Source: Nemania diffusa (Eukaryota > Ascomycota > Sordariomycetes > Xylariales > Xylariaceae). Taken from it: a DNA stretch of 64,000 nucleotides. Shown piece after piece: positions 24,301 through 36,643 of this stretch (positions are counted from its first letter, which is position 1; every line of letters starts with the position of its first letter). The translations under genes and the position numbers were made by a program. The notes beneath the pieces are model-generated. The model saw only the letters and a program-made list of their open reading frames with translations, searched no databases and was not told the origin of the DNA. Where the stretch lies: NCBI GenBank assembly GCA_038501195.1, contig JBBPUQ010000011.1:1116001-1180000 (forward strand), written 5' to 3'.

Positions 24301-24932
24301 TTCAACGGTTGCGTGCGATCCCTGTGCAATAATGCAGCGTAGGCTTCATCGAAATCGTACTGTGGCCCATCTAAGCCCTCACAGAGCACTATTGCAACTT
24401 CATTCGTAAGAGCATCCAGCAGCTTGTTACTGGTCGGGTCTGAATATAGTAGTGTGCAAAATTGTGCCTCGGCCAAGAAGGATTGTTTAAAGTCGTGAAG
24501 CAAAGATGAAACTTCTTTGTCGCAAGTGTCTTTCAATTCTGAATAACTGACTGAGCGATCCTGAATAATATTGTCGATCCGACGTACAATAGCTAGTAGC
24601 GAGGGATGGAATGCACTGGCAACACAATTTCTAGCAAAGGTCTTGATGCGGCCGCCACCTCGAGAGATGAACTCAAAGATTGATGACCTTAGATTGAATA
24701 GTATATCACTGTCTGCCTTGCTGTCGTCGGATTCGCTATCACAGGCCTCGTCCCCATCAATGACATCCTTGTCGATTTTGTTTTCGGTCTCGACCTCGTC
24801 GTCACTGTTATCGTCGCTAACACTAGTGGATTCACTGCTGTGGGCGTTTTGCGAGCTGCCGGCTGTAGCTGCGAGGGCTTCGTACCGTACTTGAGAAATG
24901 GGAGGGTAGAAGGCGGCAGAGCCAGTCGACAT
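21373..24932 (-). CDS. Large AAA+ ATPase with N-terminal DUF7025-type domain
   Basis: A fungal AAA+ ATPase of the amplified class that carries a DUF7025-like region before the motor. Three exons: 24932-22635, 22568-22358 and 22286-21373 (introns 66 and 71 nt, GT/AG), giving 1140 residues. The N-terminal 300 residues are acidic and low-complexity (SVSDDNSDDEVETENK). The DUF7025-type part spans about 460-770 and includes IYFIEFDSG, FLVRPGDVLVWEN and WQYSYDGRF. The ATPase core shows Walker A GGPGTGKT (897-904), Walker B IVLIDEAE (Asp954, Glu955) and a sensor-1-like ILTSN. A helical lid with GRQIRNAI follows. Nothing suggests inactivation. The substrate is unknown. It shares a 629-bp promoter region with the divergent DUF7708-type gene. 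Confidence 0.88.
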
Positions 24933-25561
24933 CTGACAAATGCAACGTCTGAATCTAGATGGACAACAAGGTGCGACAGTCCTTGCATCTAAGCTCTGTA
25001 TCTCCAGAGACTTGATATTGCTTGATTTTTGTCAAGAAACACCTAAATCAAGATAGGTCGGCATGGCAGACACACCGTCAAGTTTACGGCCACGTCAGTC
25101 TGCATCTCGCTGCAATCCTAGTCATAGATATCGAATTGGTTGGCTCGCAGTGAGTCTAGCTGGGATCGAGATTCAACACAGGCAGCCACGGCCACAACGC
25201 CACGACCTAAGTTAGGCATGTGGTATCTTTTATCCAGCTAAGGCAGGCTGATTTGGACACTTAATCCCCCAAGCCCCCTCATTTTTGGGGCTGAGCTAGA
25301 TACGACTGTCCCTTTTGATTAGTCAATGGTTTCCAAGGCACTTAGTCAAGGCGTGAAATCGCCAATGTCATTCATATCAAAAAGTTATGAAACTGCGTGC
25401 TGGGATGAAAAGACTAAAGGTGTCATTTGACGGTTTCATATCATAAATTTAACAATGCTGTCGAACATGAATGCGAGCTCTGAAGGGATTCTTTCAAGGT
25501 GGCGCATATCCGTGACAAGTCTGCAAAGCAGGTAAGTCAACCTTGACCCCTAACAATACAG
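24933..25561. promoter_or_regulatory. Head-to-head promoter region between AAA+ and DUF7708-type genes
   Basis: 629 bp between the AAA+ start codon and the first firmly coding base of the neighbour. It contains CCCCCAAGCCCCCTCATT near 25267. A branch point and acceptor (CTAAC then AATACAG, 25550-25561) lie just before the coding frame, so part of it is probably intron and leader of the plus-strand gene. I could not place the donor: GTAAGT at 25532 would give an intron of only 30 nt. Confidence 0.45.
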
Positions 25562-27303
25562 GCAGCGAATCTCACTCTAATACCAACGTCTCGTGCAGCG
25601 TAACCCAGGATGCATTCAGGGACGCCAAAGCGAAAGTTCTCTTAAATGTTAGGCCCACAACGGAAACAGATTTATTAGACTCCTCTTGTACCATGGAAGA
25701 TGTTCTCAGTGCCGTATCAACAGCGTTGGCCGCATATGAGTCGCAGCGTACACATCAGAAATTTAAAAAATGGCTTCGGTCATTTGCGAACCGGGTTCAA
25801 CTTTACGGGAACGTGCTAGATGTGCTTGTACAGCAACATCCTGAATACGTGTCACTAGTCTGGGGCGCCATGAAATTCCTCTTTACAGTAGATCTCTCCT
25901 GAATCATCTATACGACCTGAATGTGAACCTGGGTCCTGCTAACCTGGGCACAGGCAGTGATTAATCATGAGAAGATCGCAACCACACTCGCGAAGGCTTT
26001 AACGCAGCTTGCCGATACTCTTCCTCGAGTCGAGCTAGCCTCGGTTCTTTATCCAACAGAGGATATGAAAACCGCTGTGGTGCAGCTAAACATCAATATT
26101 CTTGAATTCTTGTCTCGGGCTCACACATGGTATCGAGAAAATACCTTCAAGCGCATTCTACATAGTATTACACAGCCCGTTGAGCTTAGATATCAGGATC
26201 TCCTCGAATCTATGGCTGAGAGTTCAGGGACAGTACGACTTTTAGCCGAATGCAGTCATCAAGTTGAGTGTCGCGATATGCATCACAAAATCGACAACAT
26301 GAAGACGAGCGTTACGAGCTTGAGCGAGACGATAGGTATAATTAAGCAGAGACTGGAAGTGGTCAGTACAGACATAAGTTGTAAGATGATCAATCTGAAT
26401 CTTTCAAAGTCGCAAACAACACTAACACTTTGGGTAGCGCAATTGTCCGCCAGGATCAACACAAACAGTCGGCTCTCTGACGTACAGCTTTCTCACAGTT
26501 TGCAGTCCATATTCCACTCCGACATGAAGGACCCAATAAAAGCCTTACAGCATCTCCGTGCGAGCTGCCTGCGAGGAGCCGCGAACCCGTTTCCGCTTCT
26601 GTCGAGAAACTTCCTGAACTCCACAAAGTTAAGAAGCTGGGCATCATCCGCAAAATCAGACATATTAATCGTCAAGGGAAACCATCGCTCACGCCAGGCG
26701 CTGCGAACTTTGTGTGTAGATGTCATTGATCAATTAAATGACGCCCAGATACCCGTGTTATTCGCGATAAAGACTAACGGGGATAAATGGTCCCAGGGCG
26801 GTATTAACGCCTCCAGCGCCCTCAGGTATCTTATATGGCAGGCCCTCAGTCCACAACAACCCGGTCACACCGAAAAGTCCCTATCGCGTAGGTGTGCACA
26901 GTTCCACGATCTTACCACAGAGACACAGTATCTTGAGATGCTGGAGTCCGTCCTCTCCACCTTCGATAGACCTGTGTATATTATCTTGGACTTGGAAATC
27001 CTCAGCCGTGAACCTTCATCGTCTAATCGGTTCAATTGGCTAACTGCTTTCTTGAGCTACTTTGAGAAAATATCCACCAAGCATCCAACAATCCAGGTCA
27101 AGGTACTGCTTTTGAGCTACAAATCGGAATTTCCTTTCATGCTACGGGAGAATGAGTCGAGCAGATTTCTTGTACGGGCGAAAGAGGACAGGTCAACAGC
27201 CCGCCAGAGAAATGCGAGAAGGCACGTCTCAAATAAACAACGCCATCGCTTACCTATTCGGAAAGGTCATCGAAGCGATACTGGGCTGGGTTCTCTCCTT
27301 TAA
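25562..27303 (+). CDS. DUF7708-type STAND-like protein, N-terminus unresolved
   Basis: Coding from about 25562 to 25887, an intron of 66 nt (25888-25953), then 25954-27303; roughly 558 residues without the missing start. The first part (AFRDAKAKVLL, then KWLRSFANRVQLYGNVLDVLVQQHPEYVSLVWGAMKFL) is the DUF7708-type helical domain that opens many fungal NACHT/NLR proteins. A helical middle part follows. The C-terminal half resembles a nucleotide-binding fold, but at the P-loop position it has ILIVKGNHRSRQ with no GK[ST]. A Walker-B-like VYIILDLEIL lies later. The tail is strongly basic. No in-frame ATG exists upstream before a stop; the first one (25693) lies inside the domain, so an upstream exon or a damaged start is likely. 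Function unknown; possibly regulatory with the adjacent AAA+ gene. Confidence 0.7.
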
Positions 27304-27607
27304 ATTCGCAGGCATTGGCAGGGAAGAATGATGGCAGAGCCTCAGTTATCAACTTTCTTATATTCGTCATGTGAGACTCGTGAGATAATATTTTATCTCT
27401 TCTCACAAAAGTGATTTAGCAATATTTCACATTGTCCCCGAGCACTTGTAGTTGAGTAGTTACCAGACTATGTGACAACTCATAATTTAATACAATTAAG
27501 AACACTTCCTCCATCGAATCCTATTATTTATACTTTCATTTTATTAACCTGCAAGTTGTTAAGTTTCAAATGTCTTGGCTTGTGAATACCGCGCCTAAAG
27601 TTATATT
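27304..27607. other. Short interval after the DUF7708-type gene
   Basis: 304 bp, presumably the 3' UTR and spacer. No gene or repeat seen. Confidence 0.4.
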
Positions 27608-27800
27608 GTGACAGGGCGCGGGTGACAAGCCACCTTCCCAGCCACATGCTTGTGGCTGTGCCACAAGCCCTCCTTTCTAGCCACCCACGCTCCTAGGAGA
27701 CCAGCCTTCGGCTGGTCTACCTGAATAAACCCCTTCGGTATTTATAGATTGAAGCTAGGAATCTCTAGATAGAAGTGCTATTGTGAACCTCGTCAAGCCT
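27608..27800 (+). repeat. LTR-like dispersed repeat, copy 2
   Basis: Starts TGTGACAGGGCGCGGGTG and carries the same blocks as the copy at 16385. It also has a hairpin GACCAGCC-TTC-GGCTGGTC near 27700-27718. The right end is uncertain. It lies about 110 bp from the outer nested retrotransposon but is not part of it. Confidence 0.55.
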
Positions 27801-27911
27801 CTAGAGTGCGGTGAGATTTGCTCGTTCCGTTTTAATATGACCTGCTGTCTCCACATTCAGATCTCTCCTTTCTTTACCCCACAGTTGATACGCAAACAAC
27901 ATCTTAACTAG

Positions 27912-28117
27912 TGTGGATCCAGACAATAGAAGTACCCACATGTAGGTACTACATTAGAAAACAATAGAAGCGGTGTATGTATATAAGTACGTCATATTCG
28001 ACAGGGGTCGACTTGTACTCTTAAAATCTACAATCTATTTTTAAATATAGATCTATAGCTTAATAATAATATATAAGTTATAAATTAATACTTTAAAAAA
28101 ATTAATTTAAATATATA
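27912..28117 (+). repeat. Left LTR of the outer element
   Basis: About 206 bp beginning TGTGGATCCAGACAATAG. The outer half keeps GC, including a TATATAAG box near 27980 and GGGGTCGACTTGTACTC. The inner half is converted to A/T. It pairs with 40278-40474. Confidence 0.82.
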
Positions 28118-28510
28118 AATAGCTATTTATATAGTTTTATAATAAACTTTATTATTTATATTTTATATTTACTTTTAATCGATTAATTGTATAAATTATA
28201 CAATTTTATTAACTTATAGTTATAAATATAAACTATATAGCTAAAATATTTAATAATAAAGCTTTTAAATTAAAATTTAAATTAATATTTAAATTAAAAT
28301 TAAATAAGCTTGATATAAATAATTTAATTAATATTTTTATTGATGTACTATTAAATATAACAGTTACTTTAATATATAAAAAAATCGAAATGTTTATAGC
28401 TAATATAAAAAATAAATTTAATTAAATTATTACAATAATTATTTAAATAAATATATAAATAAACTAAAAGTTAAAAAAGTTAAAAAATTAATTTATTTAT
28501 ATATAATTTA

Positions 28511-28690
28511 TATTTAATTTATTTATATTTAATTTATTAATATTTAACTTATTTATATTTAATTTATTTATATTTAATATATTTATATTAAGTTAATTTA
28601 TAATTAGTGTATTTTTATTAAATTAATTTAAATTAAATTAATTTATATAAAACTAATTTATATAAAGCTAATTTAAGCTAAATTAATTTA
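28511..28690 (+). repeat. Array of twelve 15-bp tandem units inside the outer element
   Basis: The DNA divides without remainder into twelve 15-bp units. The first five resemble TATTTAATTTATTTA; later ones drift to forms such as TATAAAGCTAATTTA and AGCTAAATTAATTTA. The register is kept throughout although RIP has removed nearly all GC. Fifteen bases is five codons, and the place, about 400 bp after the left LTR, fits a gag-like region. Confidence 0.8.
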
Positions 28691-30159
28691 TAAATAATTT
28701 CTTTTAAAATTTTATATATATAATTAATACAATAGTTAATATTTTAATATATATAAAAATATTAATAAATGTTATTTTAAATAAAAAATTATTAAATTTT
28801 ATTTTAAACTTTTAAAAATATAAAAAATTTAATAAAATATAAATAATGTAAAATTAAATAGTTTAAACAATATTTTTAAATATGTTTTTACAAAATAATA
28901 TTAATTAATTAAGTTAAACTAAATTAAAAAATAAAATTATAATTTTATTTAATTTATAGTTTATAAAAATAAATTATATTACTTTAAATAAAGTTTAAAA
29001 TATTTAAATATATTTAATATAAATTTTTATATTATATAAGCTATAGCTTATAAAAATAATAATTAAATTTAAAAAAAACTTTTAATAAATAATATTATTT
29101 ATATATAATATTAATACTAAAATTATATAAGTAGATTTTTTAAAAGCTATAATTTAAATATTAACTATATATAATATATTAAATAGTTTTTTTATAATAT
29201 TTGTAAATATAATATTAATATAAAAAAAGTTATATATTGTTTATTTATAAAAGCTATAAATAGCTTTTTATAAATTTTTAAATATTATAAAAAATATGTA
29301 ATAAATATATAATGTTATAGCTAATAAGTTTAAAATATATATATTAAATATATAGCTATATTTAGAAAAAAATATTATTAATTTAAATATTAACTAAATT
29401 ATAAAAAAAACAGTTTAATTAGCAGAAATAATTAATATAATTGTTATAAAACTTAAAATTTATAATATATTTAATATAACTATATAGTTATAAAATATAT
29501 TAATATTATATTATAATTATAATATTAATACTAATATATTAAATAAATTTAGTAAAAATATAATTTAAATGTTTAATTATATAAAATTAATTTTAAAAAG
29601 TTTAAATATAACAATTTTTAACTTTAAAACAAATAACTATAATATTAGTTAAACAACTAAATTTTATAATAGTAAATATTAAAAAATAAAATATATAGCT
29701 AATATATTAAACAATATATATTTTAATTATAAAAAGCTAAGTTATTAAACTAAAAATTGCAATAAAAAGCTAAAATAACTAAAAAATATATTAAACTATA
29801 GCAAATAATATTAATATAGCTATATAAATTAAAATATAATACTAAAAAATATACTGTTTAAAAATAAAATAAATAAATTTAGTAAATTTAAAAAAAAGTA
29901 CAAAGTTTTTTAAAACAAAAGTTTATATAAAAATAAAAAACAAGTTTATTTTGTTAACAATAAAAACTTCGATTTAAATAAAAATATAAATAAATATAAC
30001 ATTACTAAAAAAATTAAAAAAAATCTAATCAATTAAAAAATAGCTGATTTAATAAATAAAATAAATATAAATAATTAATAAAAAAGCTATATTTATATAG
30101 TTTATATAAATATAAGTTTATAAAAACTACTTAAATAAAACAAAATTTGTAATAATTAT

Positions 30160-30376
30160 TGTTATAATTAGCATACTTAAACAAAACAAAGTTTACAAAT
30201 AAAGTACTATTTATATATTAATTATAAAATAAAAAAAAAAAAAAACTATTTTAAGCTTAATTTATATAAATATATATTTATAAATATATAATAAGTTATA
30301 TATACAAGCTAAAAGCTCTACTTTAGCTATAAATGCTATTTTAAATATTACTTAGTTTAACTACTTAACTATAACT
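30160..30376 (-). repeat. Left LTR of the nested gypsy element (fully RIP-converted)
   Basis: 217 bp starting TGTTATAATTAGCATAC. It aligns to 36426-36643 with one length difference in an A-run. At nearly every GC site of the right copy this one has A or T. Confidence 0.8.
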
Positions 30377-33015
30377 ACTTTTTTCGCTAAAAAAATCTCG
30401 TTTTAAAATTAATATCTTAAAAATTCAAACTTGCTATTTATATTTTAATAAAAAAAAAAATCACTTTAAATATTTACTTTAATATTATTATATTATAAGC
30501 TTTTATTTTATAAAAACACAAAAAGCTTTTTTATAAATAGTTATTATAAAATTATAGTAACTTTATTTATAATTACACTTATATTTACATTTTTTTTTCG
30601 CGATTTTTTAATTATTTTTATAAAATCTTTTTTTGATGCGTTATTATTTTTATATGCTTTTAAAAATTTATTTTCTTTTGCTATTTATAGTTATTTTTTT
30701 AATTGTTTTAGAAATTTTGCTACTTTAAAGTTTATTTTATAAAATACTAGCAATATTTTAGCTAAATTTTTAAAATTGCTTATAAAATATTATTAATTGT
30801 TAAAATTTTATTTTTTTTAGTTAATTTAATATTGTAAAGTTTTTTTATAATAAAATCGCAAAATATATATTTATTTTATTTTTTATTTTTATTTATTTTT
30901 TGCAAAAAAAATTACTTTGCTTTTAAGTTTATTTATTTATTGTTTTAATAATAAATTATTTAAAAACTTCTATAATTAATTAATATAATATAAATCTGTT
31001 AATTTTTAGCTATTTAAAACTTTTAATTAAAAAATAATAAAACTTATTTATTTAAAAATTTTAAAATATTATTAAATAAAAAAATAATTTAGTTTATTAA
31101 AAAGTTTATTAATAATTTAAAACTAGTGCTTTTTTATAATAAATATATAATTATTTACTTTAAAATTAAGTTTTTATTTATATCGATTTTTTTAATATAT
31201 TATTTTTTTTTAAATTTATTTAAATATTACTTATATTATTTTTATATATTGTTTAATAATATCAGCTTTTTATTAAGTTTTTTTTTAATTTAATCGCTTA
31301 ATTAAAAATAAGTTTGCAAATTTTTATATTTTATTTTTTTAGTTATAGTAACTAAATATTAAAAATTTAAACAATATTTTATATAACTGCAATTTTATTA
31401 AGTTATATAATAATAACGCAACAGTAAAATCTATCGCTAATAATATATTTATTTAATTATTTTAGTAATAGTTATAATAAAAATATAATTATTAATTTAA
31501 ATATTTAATAGCAATTTTAGTTTATTTTATAAATTTATAATGTTTTATTAACAATAAAGTTTATTTAATATTTAATATTTTTGCTAATTTATTAATAAAA
31601 AAAAAAATAAATTAAAGTTTTTAATTTAAATTAATCTATTTTAATAATTTAAAAACTTTAAATAAACCTTTATAATATAATTATATTATTTTTTATATAG
31701 TTATTAATTTATTATAAAATATTAACTATAATAATTTATTAAATCGGTTTATTATTATAAATATAAATTTGCTTTTTTTTTTATTTATTGTTATTTTTTT
31801 AAAATCAATAACTATATATTAAAATAGTTATAAAAGTATAAAAATAAATTATAACAACTTTGAAATTTTATTTTTTAATACTTTTGCTAGTTAATACTTA
31901 AAACAATTGATAATATATTTATTATAATTTACTGCTAGTTTAAGTTATTAATATTGTAATAATATCAGCTTTTTTGTTTTATTATATTTAAAATAAGCTA
32001 TTGTTATTTTATTGTAAATTTTTTTCAAAAGTTTTATAAAAAAATAATTTATTTATAAAATTATAAGTTATTTTTTATAAATTATTAAACTTTTATTTAA
32101 AACTTAATTTTTAAATTAGTTTAATTATATTTTAATTTAATATATTTTTAAATTAAAAAATTCTTAATTATATTTTAAAACTTTGTTAATTAGTAATATT
32201 ATAAATAATAATATATTAATTTTTATATTTTGTTTTAAACAAAATAATTTAGTTATTAAATTTATACTTACAGGTTTTTTTTTTTTATTTATTAATTTAA
32301 ATAAAATTATATATTACTAATGTTTTATTTTATTTTTTTAAATTTATAAGTTTTTTTATTTCTTTAATAACAAATTAGCTATTATATTTTTTAATTTTAA
32401 TCGATATATAATAACAAAATAATATTAAACTATTAAATTTATTCAATTAGTTTATTAAAAATTTAATTATTATTTAATACTAAAAAACTCAAAAGTTTAA
32501 TAATTAATTATAATTAAAAATAACTGTTTTTTTTATATACTTATTAATTTAAGTTGCTAATATTTAAACTTTTTAATTATTGCTAATATTTTTTTATTTA
32601 AAATATTATAGTTTAGTTTTTTTTTATATAAAGTTTTTAAATAATATATAATAAAGTGCTAAAAACTATTCTTTTTTTTCTATAATAGAACTTTTGCTAT
32701 TACTTTATTAAAAATATTAGTTTTTATTTAAATCTTTTTATTATAATTATAATAAGCTAATATTAATATTAAAATTAATTATTTTTTAAACTTTAAAAAA
32801 GCTATTTTATAATTTTTATTTTATTAAAATATTATATCTTTTTTAATTAATTTAAATAAAAGTTTTATTTTATAATTATATTTTGAAATAAATCGATAAT
32901 AAAAGTTACAAAATTTTAAAAATAATTAAACTGCTTTTATATTTATTAGTTATTTTTAATTCTATATTATTATAATTTTTTCAAAGTTTACTTTTATTTT
33001 GTTTTTTTTTATAAT

Positions 33016-33165
33016 AAATTTTAAATATTTAGTTTTAGTAATATAAAATTTGCATTTTTTTAAATTAGCTTATAAGTTTATATTTTATAATTTTTTTAGT
33101 ACTTTTTTTATATATTGCTTATATTTTTTTAAATTATTTAAATAAATAAATATATTATTAATATA
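33016..33165 (-). pseudogene. Ghost of gypsy reverse transcriptase
   Basis: Read on the minus strand, 33165-33151 gives YINNI, the RIP form of the Y-[IVL]-D-D-I box. About 30 codons later comes CKFYITKTKYLKFII (33060-33016), matching the conserved gypsy stretch that follows the active site (C-x-F-x-x-x-x-x-x-x-L-G-x-I). Two stops lie between them. Spacing and order fit Ty3/gypsy. Confidence 0.75.
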
Positions 33166-36100
33166 AATACTATAAAAATTATTTAAATATTTTTTTAAAA
33201 TATTATTTATATATTGTTAAAAAATAGCTAATTTATTAATTAATTTAAAAAGTAATATTTTATATTTAAAAAAACTATATTTTGTTTTAAAAGTAATTAA
33301 ATTTTTATAATTTAAATATATATAAATTTAATAAAACATTTATTATATATCGATTTTTATAAAAATATTAGCTTTAATAATTTAAACTAAAATTTTATTT
33401 ACTAAAAGTAAAAAATAATAGTTTTTTTTTATAATAATATTAATTTTTCAATAATTAATATAAAATTTTAGCTTTTTATTTAGTTTTAAAATAAATAATA
33501 TTAATATAGCAAATAAAACATTTTTTAAAATAATAAATTTTTTATATAAGTTTTTTACTATATATTTTTTTATAGTTTTTAATTTTTCAATTAATAATTT
33601 ATATAAAAAATAATCGATTAAATTATCAATAGTTTTATTAGAAATAAAATCGATTTAATAGTTTATAAATTAATTAAATAATAATTAGTTTAAATTTATT
33701 TTATTAAATATATAAAATAAAAAGCAGTATTTTTTTAAAATTTATTTTTATACTTTTTTTTTTAATTTTTTGTTTTTTTTATTAAAAAATATTTTGTTAT
33801 ATTTTTTGTTTTAAATTATTATATCAATTTTATTAATACTAATAATATATAGTTTAGTTTATTTATAACAAATAAACTTTATAAAAAAAGCAGCTTTAAT
33901 AGTAGTAATATTTACTAATAGTTTATATTTATACTATTTTACTGCATTTTTTTACAGCTTATACAGTTTTTATTTATTATATTCTTAATTTGTTTTTTTA
34001 AATAAATCTAACAGTAGCAAAAAAACTTTTTTTATTTCAACTATTTATAACTAGTAATTTATTTTCTGTATATTTTTATACAAGAAGTTTTTACAAAATT
34101 TAAAAAACTTTTCTTACTATATTTTTTGCAGTATAATTTTTTCAAATATTTCTACAGCTATATTTGTTTTTTTATTTGTTATAAATCTTTTGTTTAAAAA
34201 TAAAAAAATATAATAACGCTATTTATAATTTATTAAAATATTATATCATTTATAAAATATTTTTTTAATTAAAAAATTATATTTTATATCAATTATTATA
34301 AAAAATATATTTTCAAAAATATATTTTTATAAATAAAAGTTTATTATTAATATTTAGTTAACTTTTTAATATAAACTAGTATTATATTTAGCTATAATTT
34401 ATTTAATAAAGTTATTATAAATTATAGCATTTATTTCTATTATAATTTTTTTAATAAATATTATATTTATAAAAATATATTTATTTATTTTTATATTAAC
34501 TAAAGCTTTAGTAATAAAAGTTTATTTATTTATTTTTATTGTAATAGTTATTAAAAATAAATTTTTATTTAAAAATAATATTAAAAAATCTTTTATACTA
34601 TTTATAATTAGTTTATTTAACAATATTTTTAAAAAAAAATCTAATAATTTTAAAATTAAACTTTTTTTTATTTTTAATTTTTAATTTATTTAATATTTTT
34701 ATATTTTAAATATATAATTAATAGTTTAGCTTTTTAGCTTTTAGTAATAATTATTACAAGTTTATTTATTTAAAAATATTTTTAAGTTCAATATTTTTTT
34801 TTTTAATAAATAAAATATTTTCTTTTTTTTATAAACTAATCAATTTTTTTTTTTATAAGTTTTAAATATACTTTTTTTAAAAATATATTAGTTGTTTTAG
34901 TATTTTTACTGCTTAAAGTAATTTTAAATTATTTTTTCTGTTTTTTTTTACACTGTTTGTTTAATATATCGCTTTTATTTAAAATATAAACTAAATATTT
35001 ATATTAAAATATAAATTTTTTATATATTACTTTTTTATTTAAATATTAAAATATTATTTAATTTTTAATTTGTTTTATAAAATAAATATTAAACTTTTTT
35101 TTTTATTAAAATTTAAAAAAAAATTGTTTACTAATTAAATATATAAACTAGTTTTTAAAAGTTTAAAAATTTTTTAATTTTTTTAATTTATAGTTTTTTT
35201 ATTTTATTTAAGCTTTTTTTTTTTTATTTAAATCGTTATATTATTTAGCTAAATATTTTTTAAATAAAATTACAAATTATTAGCAATAGTATTGCTTAAA
35301 TAAAATTCAATGTTTTTTATTTTTGTAATATTATTTATAAATTAATTTATATTAATTAATAAACAATTAAATTAATATTAAAGCTATACTTTAAAATTTA
35401 TTTTGTTTTTTTTAAAATTATTATAAAAAATAGTAACTTTTATTTTAATGGACTTTTTATATTTTAAATTGTTAAAATTTGTTGTATTAACAATAATATA
35501 AAATATAATAGTTTAGTTAATAATATTTGTTATAATAATTCAGTTTATAATTATTAATATAGTTTAATTTTAAATAACTAAGTTATTAATTAATTAATTA
35601 GCTTTATTTAATTTAGCTTTTTTTTTTTTAAAGTTTATTTAATTTAGTTTAGTTTTATTGTAACTAATTTAACTTTTAATATAGCTTTATATTAAATTTA
35701 TTTAATATATTTAATTATAAAAACAATAATTTAATCTAGTTTTTATTTCTATATATATATATTAGTATTTATTAAATTATATATTTTATAATTTAAACTT
35801 TAAGTAGCAATTTTTTTAAATATAATAGCTTAATTAGCTTTTATAGCTTTATAAAAAGTAAAAATATTTATAATATTATAAAAATCAAAGTAAACTATTT
35901 TATTTATATCAATAGTTGCTATAAAAAAAAATTTTAAATTTTAAGCTTTTATTTAATATTTTTTAGCAAGTTTATATATATAAGCAATAATATTTTTATA
36001 AGCTTTGTTTATTATAAAGTTTTAATATTTTTTAAAGAATTTTAAAAATTTAATATTTTATTAAAACTTTTTATAAACTATAGCTTTTTTTTCTTTATTA

Positions 36101-36425
36101 ATAAAGTTATTATTTTTATTATATTTTTTTATATAAAAAAATATCGGGTTAATTATTAAAGTTATACAAAAAAATCAGTAATAAAAATTAGTTTTAAAAG
36201 TTTTATTAAGTTAAATATAATATTTTATAAAATTAAACAAATCAAATTTAACAACTAAAAAGTTGCTTAAAAAAATAGTTAATTTTTTATTGTTTAAAAT
36301 ATTTACATAGTATAATAAGCCAGCAAAAATAATTAATATATTTATTATATAAACAACTTAATTAATTAAATTAATTTAATTAAATATAAAGCTTTATAGC
36401 TATAATATATTAAAGATTTTATAAT

Positions 36426-36643
36426 TGTTACAATTAATATATTTAAATAAAGCAAAGTTTATAAATAAAGTATCATTTATATATTAATTATAAAATAAAA
36501 AAAAAAAAGAAATTATTTTAGGCCCAGTTTATGTAGGTATATATTTATAGGTGCATAGTAGGTCATGTATACGAGCCGAAAGCTCCACCCTAGCTGCAGG
36601 TGCTACCCTAGGTGCCACCTGGTCTAGCCACCTAGCCGTGACT
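36426..36643 (-). repeat. Right LTR of the nested gypsy element, partly spared by RIP
   Basis: 218 bp. The first 90 bp are AT-converted like the left copy, but from about 36520 to the end it keeps a GC-containing sequence (CCGAAAGCTCCACCC, GGTGCCACCTGG). The left copy shows the converted form of the same positions. Confidence 0.8.

Larger units (their letters stand above)
30160..36643 (-). mobile_element. Nested RIP-degraded Ty3/gypsy retrotransposon
   Basis: 6.48 kb bounded by direct LTRs (30160-30376 and 36426-36643) and flanked by ATTAT on both sides (30155-30159 and 36644-36648). The plus strand is T-rich here while both flanks of the outer element are not, as expected for a minus-strand gene set. 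A minus-strand ghost of the gypsy reverse transcriptase is clear (33165-33016). LTR ends are TGTTA on the left and GTGACT on the right, so the right terminus is non-canonical or has drifted. The insertion splits the outer element, so it is the younger of the two. No usable frame remains. Confidence 0.82.

Noticed and set aside
30377..36425. Repeated AT words as a CRISPR array or satellite
   Set aside because: No constant repeat length with unique spacers. The words are the by-product of RIP in a retroelement, and the host is a eukaryote.
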